Source: Breviolum minutum Mf 1.05b.01 (lineage: Eukaryota > Sar > Dinophyceae > Suessiales > Symbiodiniaceae). Taken from it: 64,000 bases of DNA. Below, piece by piece: positions 42,652-54,035 of this stretch. The notes under the pieces are model-generated. The model saw only the letters and a program-made list of their open reading frames with translations. It did not search any database and was not told the DNA's origin. The stretch lies in contig DF239041.1 of NCBI GenBank assembly GCA_000507305.1, forward strand, positions 62,001-126,000, given 5' to 3'. Numbering within the stretch: the first letter of the stretch is position 1; each line of letters starts with the position of its first letter. The position numbers and the translations under genes are program-made.

Positions 42652-44018
42652 ATGTTTGGGGTTTCATTGGTTGATGATGAAACAATTTCTGATGTTTTTT
42701 AATAAACCTTTTCTGATGGTGTATATTAAGGGGATGAAATCATACCCTATTATATGGGGATTACATTAATCCCGGTAATAATCCCAGCATAAGGATCCCT
42801 ATTAATTCAACAACCAGGAAATCCTGCACCACCTGGGATGTATAAAAACCTTCTAAATAATGGGATAAACTCCCTACCAACTGGTAAATGCCGGATTTCT
42901 GAACCATCTGGCCAGTATGTCCCGGATGTCTTCCAAAATCGTCTGAATAGTCATACCTTGTGAGTATGTGTGTTTGGAACCTCCCTAAAGGCCGAGCCTC
43001 AGCAGGTCTTTGTGGATATTTGTGGGTCCAATCACGGATACTCACAAGGTATTTTCTAAGGTTGTTTCAACACACCTTTGGAACACACCCCGAGCAACCT
43101 TTACCAACGGGCTATAAAGGGATTCCTTTCATAGTTGGCGAACGGGGGATTGCTTGGGGTGTGCTCTAGGGGTGTGTTGTAACTTTCTTGGATATTTGGA
43201 AGACTAGGGGATGTTTTTGTTTGGTTGTTTGTGGGTCAGCTATAGTGGCTTTGCTTTTTTTTTGGTAAATTTTGGGGCCATAGTGCTTTGGGATTTTCCA
43301 AAATCGGGGATTGTTACCCCTTAGGGTCCACAATCCCGGATTCATAAGGGGATCCCAAATATCCAAACCACCGGGCCCTGAATCAACCATTTTTCCACAC
43401 ATTACCCATAGCATCCATGTATGGTATATTTACCTACATTTACCATAAAAATCAACCAAATGTACGTAGGTAAATATACCAGACATGGATGGTATGGGTT
43501 AGCTGATGTTGGGTTGGAGTAGGCAGGTATTTTTTAAAGAGCCAAGTCAACTTGACTCCGAAAGCTTCGGGTCACTGAAAAACCCACTGAGCAATGAAAA
43601 AAAGGACCAAACGGTTGTTTAGGGTCTATTAAGGGGATGAAATATTTACCCAGTTATGTTGGGATTTTAATGAACCATTATAAGGATCCCTATGAAACAA
43701 CCAGGATTCAATGGAATGTCATATCAGTTTTTCTTTTCCGTGGCTGAATTTTTCGAAAAGGTCACTTAATCACAACGGCGTTATCTTACCTCAAAGTAAT
43801 CTGATAAAGTCAATTTGACTAAAGTTTGGGGGGATTACTCTCCCTGAAACTAACGTAGCCCCTGAAAATACCTGCCCAAAAGGAAACTAGTCTTCCAACC
43901 ATCCATTTTCAGGTGCGAACTGTTTGTTTCCGGGCAGGCTACTTCCAAACCATTCATCTTCACTTCATCTCCAACACACCAAAACCCTCGCACCTCTCCG
44001 TCTGAACGGAGCTTTCAC
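42652..44018. repeat. J, I, U, R, hairpin, D, J, B elements
   Basis: J fragment 42719-42815 directly followed by an inverted I half 42816-42912; U-like 42951-43053; R 43055-43190 (other copy 5861-5990); a hairpin with GGATATTTGG/CCAAATATCC ends 43187-43381; D 43405-43498; J 43590-43747; B 43838-43944. No coding block seen. Confidence 0.65.
43405..43498. repeat. D element, reference copy
   Basis: Nearly perfect 94-bp palindrome: CCCATAGCATCCATG, TATGGTATATTTACCTACA, loop around CATAAAAATCAACC, then the complement ending CATGGATGGTATGGG. It would fold into one long stem. Confidence 0.85.
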
Positions 44019-44276
44019 ATGTTTGTGGTGCTGAGATGGCACAGAAAGTGGGCCCACAAGGATGCCCTAGTTCCACCACAAGGGTGGCACCTCCCCTTTA
44101 GTGGCGCCGCCTCTGACGAAGCCGTGGTTCTGCTCTCTATCGAGTCCAAAAGAAATCTGACAGTGTATGTCGGCATGATGGGCTCCAAGTATGCGACGCT
44201 GCAAGGAGGTGACTCTGTGCAACCGATGGCTAATTGTGAGCGGTGGGGACTGAAGGCGACTCGTTGCAGGGCATAA
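44019..44276 (+). CDS. coding-like frame of 85 codons, unknown
   Basis: Reads WHRKWAHKDALVPPQGWHLP, DEAVVLLSIESKRNLTVYVG and ends RCRA with TAA. GC-rich compared with repeats. The opposite strand is also open over 44015-44449, so strand is not certain. Could be a retroelement piece. Confidence 0.35.
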   Translation: MFVVLRWHRKWAHKDALVPPQGWHLPFSGAASDEAVVLLSIESKRNLTVYVGMMGSKYATLQGGDSVQPMANCERWGLKATRCRA

Positions 44277-45630
44277 GCACTGTGCAGACAGCTTCGCGCA
44301 TCTTGCAGTGTTTGAAATCTCGAGCACACAAGAAGTGACTTTCCGCTGCTTGGCCCTCCAGGGCCTGTGCGCTGACGCCACCCCTCAAACGCAGTGAACG
44401 TGCTGCTATGGACCGAGAACAAGCAGCATATTTGGTGACATAGGATCAATCAATAGTTTAAACAGCTGTATTTCATGGTCCCAAACTCATCAATTAAGGG
44501 CCTAATTCAGGAACAGTCGTGGCTTAACAATCCTTCCATAAGTCCTTATTTCCTCGGGGAGGCCATTGGGGAGTGATTCCCATAGAGATTGCCGTGAGAA
44601 GGGGTTGAATTCGAATTGGTTGGCTGTGTTTTTTTTGGGAACCCTACTTGGAGGATCATCCCAATGACGTAACGTAACGTGGGTTTTCTAACCATGGTGA
44701 TCGTTTTCGTGCCCTAAGGATCGGGTTGGTCTAGCTACAAATGGTTTCAAGACCCCATTAAGAGCCACCTCCCAGAACTGGTTTCTAACCCCATTGAATA
44801 GTTTCTAGCCCCCTTAATTAACCACGTCCATGTACCGTTTGGGTGACCACGTGCCACCCCAACACTCCACGACCAGACTCCCAAACATGCTCCTTGCCAA
44901 GAACGCAAGGAAGAGGTCGCCTGGAGGGTATGGGGAAAGGATGGAATTGAGCAGTGAAAAATGGGTTTCTGGGTGGCTAAGGTATATTAAGGTGATGAAA
45001 TACTACCCAGTCATATTATAGGGATGACTATAGAGATTTTACTATCCATGCAGTTATATAGGGATTGAGCGATTGTAAAGATCCCTATTAAGCAAGCAGT
45101 TTCATGGAAAGTAAGAAGTTGTTTTTTCTTCGTGGAACATTTGGTGATTTACCAATTGACATTGACACTAAGGTCTTGGTTATATGTGTGGAAAATGAAG
45201 AGAACAACCCCAGGGTAAATGTGGGTAAACAAACCACTCACATGGATCCTAGGGGTAGTGTATGGGTTGTTTTTAAATAGTTCATGATTCCTGCAAAAAC
45301 CAAGGTTGGTAGCGTTTAGGCCATGATTTTCATGGTTGTGGGACCGCAAAGATAGTTTGATGTTTTGCCTAACAACCAACATTTAGATTGGGTGGTGGTT
45401 TCGTTTTTTTTCACCGCTAAACGGGGAAATGATCCAATTTGACTAATATTTTTCCAATGGGTTGAAGCCACCAACCAGTAGAGAATTGATGCAAATTGAC
45501 ATGTGCATGTATTTTTTCAATTAAGTGGCAACAAAAACACCAAGTAGCTGGGTATTTTGAATGGGATGATTTCATAAGTCTATTAGAGGAAACTGTATCA
45601 ATCAGGATTTCATGGAATCCAACACCGTAG
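44277..45630. repeat. F, J and A elements with one small exon-like frame
   Basis: F 44641-44826; an ATG frame 44830-44927 (MYRLGDHVPPQHSTTRLPNM, ending before GTATGG); J 44950-45135; A 45394-45478. 45140-45390 and 45480-45625 hold only fragments of D and A. Confidence 0.5.
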
Positions 45631-47296
45631 GTGATGACTTTAAATATACAGTAATAGCAGTAATGTTCACTGCGATTTTTTGGGGAAGATCCCCCTTTAA
45701 CCCTATCGTGTTCACTGGATACGCCGCAAGTATGCAGTAAGTGCTACTACATACTGTGAGAAAGTGTTCGGGCCCGCGCAAACAGACAACACAACACTGG
45801 TTGGTCTTTGGTAAAATGCGAATTTTCATGTTTTTCCTGTTACTTTCACGGAGGGTAGGCTTTGTTGTGATCCAACTCCGGTAAGTTGGATCAAGTCATC
45901 GGATTTCTCTCTGGACTTTGGCTGGATCATCCTAAAGACCATCCACTTCGGGTGAGCCAGATGAGTTTTACCAAGAGGGTACTGGAAATGTCCTGCTGGT
46001 ACTGGGGATGTCCTGCTGGTACTCGGGATGTCCTGCTGGTAGGTTGGATACGTCCCGTAAATTACGGTGAAATGTTCACCAACATACTAAGGATCGCAAA
46101 TCGATCACTTCCTACGTAGGACATGCGAGGGTTTTTCTCCCAAAAAAACTGGGACTTCCAGGTTCGATTTTCCATTTTTTACCAGGTTCGGTACCATTGC
46201 CGTGTGAGCAATGGAAAAAGGGCCCAAACGGTTGTAGAGGGGATTCTACTACCCAGTTTTGTTAAAAATTATAATACACCATTTTAAGGATCCCTATTAA
46301 ACAACCAGGATCTTCAATGGAAGAAGCGTTATTTTTTTCGTGGTTCATGTTAGTTTTACCAGAAGTTACCATTCTCAGAAGTTTTTTTGCACACCAATAA
46401 AATTTCTGCCAGGAGGGTCACTTCGAGTTTGAGATGAACGGCTGGAGTGATACCGAGACCAATCCTGATACTCAGGAACGTCGCTTGGTTGGTTTGATGG
46501 ATTAAAAAAGACTTGGATGTCCCGTTGGAACTTAGGATCCATGGTTAGGATCAATGGGTTATAAACTTTAATTATAAATGGGATCAATTGGAGTTATAAC
46601 CCACTTGCTAACTTGATATTAAAAAACCTGTAATCGTGAGAAACAAAGATCTATGCAAACATATTCCATAGGATTCCATGGTAGTGGTATATTTACCTAC
46701 ATTTACCTTAGATGTATGGCAAATGCAGGTAGATATACCAGTCCCATGGATCCTATGTTTTGGGGATGGCTCCTCAAAAGAACATGGGCCATTTAAAATG
46801 TATGTCACCTTCCCTGTTGAAGTTGAATTGGCAGGGGAATATTGCGTCCCCATTCTAGTAGGTTAAAAGACCATTCCATTCCCTACAAATCCTGGCTCAC
46901 TGAAACTGAGAATGGTTTCAGCCAGAACTATGCCTTTGGTTTCGGTGATTGTGAAAACCCCAATCATTCTCTGACAATATGATGACTTGAGGCTACTAGG
47001 GATTTGTAAGCTGTTTTCTTTCACACTTTTTTTCCTGGGTCTTTTGTTGTTCCATTCCCATAGGATCCATGGGACTGGTACATTTCCCTACATTATCATA
47101 GGAATCAACGAAATGTAGGTAGATGGTAGGTAAATATACCAGTCCCATCCTATGGAATTTGTTTCAACTGCAAAACCTTTTCTTTTACATTTCATCCGAG
47201 AAGACATTGACATTCTTTCACCCAGTTTTCAGGTTTCAGGTTGTCCCAGACTTGGACCTGGTCCAAATTCTCAGAAGTTTGTCCCAGGGAGGAAAG
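45631..47296 (+). CDS. unrecognised gene, four exons in compatible phase
   Basis: Exons 45631-45736, 45859-45880, 46413-46487, 47240-47296. Every acceptor is AG-G; donors are CA before GTAAGT, CCG before GTAAGT, TTG before GTTGGT, AAG before GTGGGT. Phases 2, 0, 0 agree. Exon 1 has a hydrophobic run (VIAVMFTAIFWG) that could span a membrane; then ASMQLCCDPTP, EGHFEFEMNGWSDTETNPDT and VVPDLDLVQILRSLSQGGK. Both ends of the gene are missing from the model and no family was recognised. Introns hold a B-like end, the 45981-46042 tandem, J, E and D elements. Confidence 0.5.
45859..45880 (+). CDS. 22-nt micro-exon of the 45631-47296 gene
   Basis: Acceptor GAGGGTAG before GCTTTG, donor ACTCCG before GTAAGT. 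One base plus seven codons (LCCDPTP) and it keeps the phase between its neighbours. Confidence 0.4.
45881..47239. repeat. J, E, D, hairpin and tandem repeats between and within the 45631 gene introns
   Basis: A 20-21 base unit GTACTGGGGATGTCCTGCTG is repeated three times at 45981-46042; J 46203-46349; E 46515-46620; D 46667-46756; hairpin 46882-47000 with CCCTACAAATCC and its complement; D 47056-47156. Confidence 0.65.
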
Positions 47297-47787
47297 GTGG
47301 GTTGTCCCGAAACAGCTTGTAGACTTGTAGATACCCAGACAGGTTGTGCCCTTTCAACCGCCCTAAATTTATGGCCTTTAAAGTCATGCCTTTTGGAGCT
47401 GAGTGAGGGGGTCCGGGGGCCTGGGTTCCCTTCCAAGGAAGCGAAAACTCCAACCAATTTTTCAGGTGCGAACAATGAAAAAAGTGCCCCAACGGTTGTT
47501 TACGGTATATGAAGGGGATGAAATTCTACGCAGTTATGTGGGGATCTCTTGGAAAGTACCCCCTGAAAATTATGAAGAATCCATGGTGATTGTTTTCGTC
47601 CCTTAAGGATAGGGTTGTGGGATTAGGGGTTCCTAATCACCTAGGATACGTGGTTAGTTAAGGGGGTTACTTAATTCAGCCATTTATAAGACCAACCTGA
47701 TCCCTAGGGAACGAAAACGATCACCATGGTTAAGAAAAACCACTTACGTTATGTCATTGGGATGATCCTCCGGTGTTGGTGGTTCAG
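47297..47787. repeat. J fragment and a large hairpin
   Basis: J left part 47468-47548, then a hairpin 47580-47778 with arms CCATGGTGATTGTTTTCGTC and its complement, an F-derived type also seen at 35860 and 44690. 47370-47390 contains AFKVMPFG, which recalls a reverse-transcriptase phrase, but nothing around it supports that. Confidence 0.5.
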
Positions 47788-48563
47788 GAAAATCGAGCTT
47801 GATCAACTCATGCGTGCCATACGCTTTGAATTGGACGAAAGGAAACTCGATACGATCAACAAAGGTGGAATGGCAGGGTGGTTACATTTGTTCAGCACCA
47901 ACTGGAGCTCTTGCGCAAGGACTTACCAGAAGTCTGGAGAAGATGTATGCGGCGCTTGAGGAGCATGTACATGCTACCAAGGGAAATGTCAACAAGTTCA
48001 AAAACGCAGTCACTATGGACAAACTGCTTGCCTCTTGCCTGAGGAAAGACATTGAAATCATGCACATTGACGAATATCCCAAATTCGGCTTGCATTACAT
48101 TAAGGCGGCATTGTTCGCGCTTAGGGTGAGGCAAAACATGCAACAAGGAGGTCAACCAGCCCCTCAGCAAGAGCATGATGTGCCGGTGCTCATTTTGTCA
48201 GGCAACAAAAGACAAATAAAACACGTGAACCCTGCGTGGGCAGGGGCTGAAATAATGGAGTCCTTGAAAAGCACAAAAGTGCATGATCCAAGTCTGCTGC
48301 CCACCACTGAAGAAACGGTGGGGAAGAGGGTTGGAACAGCAGTTGGGCAAGAGTTGCAAATTGCCATGTCCGACGGCGAACGACAAATGACGTCTCCTGA
48401 CCCTTTCGCCAAAGCACCTCGCTTTACAGCCTGCAAGGTGTTCAGGCACTCAAGGCAGGTTTACTCACTTCTCCACGTTTCGTCCTTCACGTATAGATCC
48501 CTTAGTTCACCTTCTCCAACCAACAAAACAAACAAATCGTCCCAACCTTTTTCTCGATTTTGA
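47788..48563 (+). CDS. long coding-like block, about 250 codons, unknown
   Basis: A first frame from an AG-G acceptor at 47787 reads KIELDQLMRAIRFELDERKL to about 47864. A second frame is then open to 48563: LTRSLEKMYAALEEHVHATK, MDKLLASCLRKDIEIMHIDE, YPKFGLHYIKAALFALRVRQ, LLPTTEETVGKRVGTAVGQE. This is the longest protein-like plus frame of the window. A short intron or a frameshift lies between the two frames. No family recognised; retroelement origin is possible. Confidence 0.45.
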
Positions 48564-50138
48564 GGTGAAAAATCCTTGCCTTTGCCCTGCTACTCTCACA
48601 TCAAGGACCTGTGACAACTCGTAAAATTCTGTGTGTGTTTTTCTTCTTTGGTAAATCTGATGAACTGATGAACAATTGTTTGATTGATTCTGTTCAAGCT
48701 TGAAAACTCCTACTGGCCCCAAACAAATTGGAACAGCTTGCTTGGCCCTTAAACATGACACCAATTCCTCGGAAGTCCATTCAACCAAAATAGAATCCGT
48801 GGCTAATCACAGGGTTCGGATGATCCATGGTTTTTTCGCGACCGGATTCCCGATCCTACCAGCCGGGACAATTCGATTATGCTGTTCGTTGGACTTCGTG
48901 GGCTTAGAAGACTTCTGTTGTTTTTAAAAGGCCTTGGAAAACCCAGGAAAGTACCATTTTTTTAGGCAACTGGATTGCTTGTTTTTAGGGGTTTCAAGTG
49001 GATGGAAATTAACGTCGCAACTGGTTTTCCAGGGGGTCCCTTTTCCAGGGAACCTTTGGTGAATTTTCGGGTTTCGTAGATCTGGCAAAGGTTCCTTAAG
49101 TTGTTTCTTTCTCGAGATGGGAATGTTCAAAAGGAATTTGTTTGAGCTTATTTCGTGGAATCTTTTGGATTTCTGTTGTTTTTGTTGTTTTTGAAGGATG
49201 TTTTATTCATCCTTTTGAAAAATCATGCTATTTGTTGAGAAGATATCGGTGTTTCTACAAATAGGGGTACGCCAAAATGGATGGTTTGTAATGGAAAACC
49301 CAACTAAAATGGAAGATTTGGCGGTACACCTATTTTTGGAAACACCCATATGTTTTTTCTATCCCCCCAACACCAGAAAAAAAACATGGAATATACTCAG
49401 CATACCTTCCACCTCTCTTTCGGTAATTTTGGACGATCCAAACTATCGGAGGTGAAAACCAGCCACAGCCTGGTATACCTGTTGGTGGTTGGCAGCCAGG
49501 CATTTTGGGTAACATTAGGAGCTAGTTCTAAACCCACCCCATACCATCCATGGGACAGGTATATTTACCTGAATTGTCCATAAAAACCAACCATTCATGG
49601 TAGGTAAATATACGGTTCGTCCCATGGATTGTATATCCACTGAGCTGGTACGAACGGAAGCGAGCTCATTAGCTTAAAACCCGCAAGTTTCCAAGTCAAT
49701 CTTACAAGGTGGGCCCAAAAAACAATTATAAACGGATGAAATAAGTACTATATAAGTAGGGGTGATCACTTGTAAATCTTATGACCTTAGTGAAACCCAA
49801 TTATTTTCGGCCATATACACTCCTGAAGATTAACGGCTGGAACATAATCATGGAGGTTTGGTTCACATCACGTTCCTTTCTTTTCATGGGTGATGGCTGT
49901 ACGTTCCATGTTAGTCTTCCCGGGTGTATACAGGGATATATAACCCCATTTACCCTCCAGTAAACTAACATGGCAATAGAAAAAATCCCCATTTTGAATA
50001 GGGAATACATCTTCAACAGGTCCATTTTCCATTGCCATTTTAGTTTACCAGAGGGTACAGTACAACAGCAGTCCCATGGATCCTTATAGGGCAAGGGGTT
50101 ATATAACCCCATTTATAACAATAGTAGGGGCGTGATTG
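48564..50138. repeat. O, L, D and a composite G holding B, C and D pieces
   Basis: 48698-48770 reads LKTPTGPKQIGTACLALKHD and may be an exon; O 48771-48903; L 49243-49351; D 49541-49636; G 49703-50130, into which B (49814-49930), C (49962-50058) and the right end of a D element have been placed. 48905-49240 shows nothing recognised. Confidence 0.6.
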
Positions 50139-50239
50139 AAGTTGCGTTTCACTCACCCCAACCAGTTCGAGCTCCCTCTAAATCTGTCAGGACTTCCCAA
50201 GCGGCGAGAGCACACCCTTGTGCACCGCTTTGCCACCAG
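50139..50239 (+). CDS. exon-like block, unknown
   Basis: Reads KLRFTHPNQFELPLNLSGLP then KRREHTLVHRFAT and ends GCCACCAG before GTGGGA. The 5-prime edge coincides with the end of the composite G element. Acceptor unclear (CAACCAG lies inside). No family recognised. Confidence 0.4.
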
Positions 50240-52158
50240 GTGGGATGAGGGCCCAAACGGTTGGGGAAAGGGTTTACTAAGGGGATGAAATACAAGCCAG
50301 GTTATGTAGGGATTATGTCATAAACCCATGAAATAAGAATCCCGTCATTAAAGGACCAGTATATCAGTATAATGTAATTCGAAAGTAACGTTTTTGTTTC
50401 GTATATGCACTATAATTGAATGTCTGGGTGGTGGTTTCAAGCATTTTTTATGTTCACCCCGATCCCTGGCCAAATGATCCAATTTGAAGAGCATGTTTTT
50501 TTCAAATGGGCGGCAAAAAAACACACACTAGATATTCAAGCTCGCTCTTTTCTCAACTTAAGGGTGACTTCAGTCAAGAAAACGATCTCTCATGATGGGC
50601 AAATCCTAGCTACCCCACCATCAAAGAAGGGGCTCCCACCACCAAACGATAAGGGTTTAACTATGGTTTATATTATAAGACAATAAGACCTTACAAGAAC
50701 CGGGAAGGAACAGTGTGGATTTTTCCCAACATCCGACATGGTGAGTTTTTGAGAGGCATTAAATCCATATGAGAAAATCCAACATGTTTTTTCTTCCACC
50801 CATCAAACATGCAGGTTTCTGAGAGGTTTTAGGCATTTTTAGGCTATCCATCAGGCGCCCCTTCAACGCAAGAAGTGTAAAAAACAGCGGTGATACTGTT
50901 GATGGTTCAGAAATCCAGCTAACCAGTTGAATTTTATACATCCATCTACCGGCGAGCTTGAAATGCCGGTGAGTTGAGGAGACTCCCAGTCCTGTCGTTT
51001 CGGATAGGTCCTGAATCCGACATGTGCATCGCACGAACTCCCAGTCCAAGAGGCGCCCCGGTACGTTGGGTGTGTGAAACCGAAATGGAGAGATTTTTCG
51101 CGGGTTTGGATACAAACTTGGATAGATCTCTGTTGGGAAGGATGTCCCAGGAAGTCAGTAAATGGTTAGTTTAAATGGTTTATAAACCTACTTATAAATG
51201 GGGTATATTGGAGTTACAACCCATTTACTAATCATTTACTAACTTCCGGCGACATCCAAGTGGGAAGGATACAAACGATACATTCAGCACGATACTTGGG
51301 TTTCCGGCTGGAAGTTAGCATCATCCTTGGTAAGTTGGTTGAGAAATCACCTATTTATGGGACTAAATCCACCTACTAAAAGAGGGATGAAACAAAAACC
51401 CATGGATGTATCTCTGTTGGGTTTGTTAGTTATGAATAGAGTTTTTTACCCCCATAAATGGTGGAAAATAGATGGCGTTCACTGGGATTAACTGGGTTAT
51501 AACCTTGCTTATTAGCATCTACAACCAGTACTTGGATGTCCCGGGACGGAAGTGGATGGATCAAAGGTGATCGAATCTGTGGGTTATTTCACCCAAATTA
51601 ATATCCCATAACCCAGTGATCCCAACCCCTGATGCTCACTTCCTGGCACATCCATTTGCGGCGTGTCAGGCGGGGAGGAAGAAAAAATAGCTTGGTAAAT
51701 TCGCACCACCTTGATTATGATCTTTAATAAGGCCCAAGATTTTGTACAAGGTTGGATCCCTACTAGTTGTAAGCGGAGTTATAACTTCTATACATGAGTG
51801 ACTGAGGTGGGTTAACCCATATGTTTAGGGCTTAAAACCTGCATTGTTTCATGGTTTTGGGGTCCTGAGGTAGTTAGGAAGTTGGTTTATAACACCAATT
51901 TATGCGATTTAAAAGCCAACTTACAAGGGTCATAACCCAACTAATTAACTAGATACTCAAGACCTATAGTTAAACTGTTACATAAGTAGGAAAAAACAAC
52001 CAATTTAAAGAAACAAATGAAACTGATTTTGTTGAGCTAGTCAACGAAAAACCCCACCTTAACTCAACCTACCCCCCAAACTAAAGCCTTAACCATCTTA
52101 ACCCCTTAATAGGGCCTTAAGAAAACCCTATTTCTGAGGGATGAGCTCGAATTTCCAG
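50240..52158. repeat. J, A, I, E, E2, G, K elements with exon-like patches
   Basis: J 50240-50402; A 50424-50529; open patch 50530-50685 (VTSVKKTISHDGQILATPPS); patch 50692-50740 ending CATG before GTGAGT (NREGTVWIFPNIRH); I fragment 50891-50968; patch 50974-51137 (RRLPVLSFRIGPESDMCIAR, ETEMERFFAGLDTNLDRSLL); E 51139-51262; E2 51283-51396; G 51430-51525; E 51527-51656; G start 51748-51810; K 52031-52146. Confidence 0.5.
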
Positions 52159-52505
52159 GCATGGACTGGCACCCCAGCGACTTTTGCCAGGCCAGGTTGG
52201 GTAAGTGGGTCTGGTTGGGTGTTGCCTCGGTGAAAATGGGATGGTTTTGTTTTTTAACACATGGAACAAACACCCAATTTGTTGATTTGCAATGTCATGT
52301 CATAGTTTTGCTTTACTAGGTTGTTGTGTTTTTTGCCAAAATTGTTCAGTTAGGTCGTCCGTTGAAAGTTGTAGTGGACACATTGCTTATTATCAAAGAA
52401 TCAGTTGTGCAATGTCATTTCTTGAACCCTGTCCGATTGAAGTGCATAGAGGCCAAGATGAACAAACTACAAGACTATCAGTTTGCCTTTAGCTGCAACA
52501 ATTGA
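52159..52505 (+). CDS. 3-prime end of an unrecognised gene, two exons
   Basis: Exon 52159-52195 (acceptor ATTTCCAG before GCA, donor GGCCAG before GTTGGG) reads HGLAPQRLLPGQ. Exon 52320-52505 (acceptor TTTACTAG before GTT) reads VVVFFAKIVQLGRPLKVVVD, TLLIIKESVVQCHFLNPVRL, KCIEAKMNKLQDYQFAFSCN and ends TGA. Both acceptors are AG-G and phase is 0 at the join. A TAG directly upstream of 52320 in the same frame confirms that the exon starts at the splice site. Confidence 0.5.
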
Positions 52506-53876
52506 GCAGTAGCCAGACAACCAGGATATGTGTTGTTTTTTGAACGGCGATTCTGGAAAGGTGCCGGCACCGTTCCATCCGGAACCTTTCAACTAAAATT
52601 CACGGCACCGGCAGATGGGACCATCTTAGAAAGTCCAAGTTGATGATTTTGTTGAATGTTATTTCTAGGTGGTGGTAGCTCAAATATTTTTTTTGTTCAC
52701 CCCGGTCCTTGGGGAATATTTCCAATTTGACTAATAATTTTCAGATGGGTTGAAACCACCAACCAGTTTAAACATGCATTGAATTGCAATCAGAGTTTTT
52801 CAGGGTTGCATTTGGTCGAACCTCCAATACCTCGTATCTTCTTACACAACAAGCCGCTTACATGAGAAGTGAAGAACATCACCTTGTTAGTTCTTTGGCT
52901 TATTTTACATAGGTGATTATTATACCACCCTCTTTTTACTAGTGGTAAGGGATTCTTTGTCTCTGAAACAATCTATCCAATCCATCAAAACATAGGATTT
53001 CCTTTAAAATTCAAATCTTGTCACCAACCCTAGATACTCAATATATGGTATATTTGCCTATTTGCCTACATTTGAGTAGTTAATGTGGGTAAATGATTCG
53101 GTAAATATACCACACATTCAGTAATTGTCACCAACCAGATATTTCATCCCCTTCTGCTGAGAAAGTTGGAAGGTTGCCACTACATGTTGGCCTCTTGGGA
53201 ACCTCCCCACGTTTTTCATATGTCCTGTCTGCTTTGTCCCCGTTGCTCCCCGTTGCAACGCCTTCAAGGCTCCTTTGAAAGATGAGGATTTCAGGCGAGA
53301 AATTCACGGGACTCCGGGACGACCCACACCGCTACTTCACGCTTCGCAAAAAAATGCAAAGTGAGGAGATAATTGCCAATTAAAAGTTGTTCATGTTCCC
53401 AGATGCTCAATGATCTCAATAGAATGGCCCTATTTACCTACATTTGGGCAGTTTTTGGGGGTAAATCAATGTAAATATACCATACATTGAGCATTTGGGG
53501 TTGAACATTTGCATATAATATTACATGAAATTAAAGTCTGTCTATATACGTATCTATTCATTTTGTTTGGTGGAATCCTGACATTGTTACTTAAAAATCA
53601 TTGTTACTAAAGTGGTGTCCAATGCAACCACACATGAAAATACCTTCCAGGGAACCAACATATCCCACCTTGGGAAAAGGAGCATCATCTTCAAAAATTC
53701 ACTGTTCAGGGGATACCTTAGTTCCCAAGAGGGTACTTGTTACTTTAAAAGGTGGCTATATCTTGCCCATACCATCCATGGGAATGGTATATTTACCTAC
53801 ATGAATGGTTGATTTTTTTATTGTTTTCATGATGGTGAATATACCGGACGTCCCATGGATGCTATGGGTTTGGGAT
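52506..53876. repeat. A, S, Y, D elements with two open patches
   Basis: Hairpin with AAGGTGCCGGCACC at 52536-52615; A 52668-52766; AG-G patch 52804-52912 (VAFGRTSNTSYLLTQQAAYM); S 53031-53126 and 53401-53500; open patch 53220-53385 (one frame RISGEKFTGLRDDPHRYFTL); Y 53645-53742; D 53767-53871. Confidence 0.5.
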
Positions 53877-54035
53877 AGTGTTCCAAAATTCCCCGGACCC
53901 CAAGATGCCAAGATGCCTCGAAAAAAAAACATGAGTCGTGGATCCTGGGGTGAAACCACCAACAAGTTGATCCACCATTTGCACCCGGTGGCTGCGGCGT
54001 TGTTCAATGATGTGAACTCCGGTAGAAAGTCTTGA
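53877..54035 (+). CDS. exon-like block with stop
   Basis: Directly after a D element; reads SVPKFPGPQDAKMPRKKNMS, WGETTNKLIHHLHPVAAALF and NDVNSGRKS then TGA. A GT donor before the stop (AACTCCG before GTAGAA) is possible. No family recognised. Confidence 0.4.
   Translation, partial: SVPKFPGPQDAKMPRKKNMSRGSWGETTNKLIHHLHPVAAALFNDVNSGRKS

Noticed and set aside
47365-47410. AFKVMPFG as a reverse-transcriptase signature
   Set aside because: Only eight residues match the memory of the motif, a stop follows at once and no other reverse-transcriptase block lies nearby.
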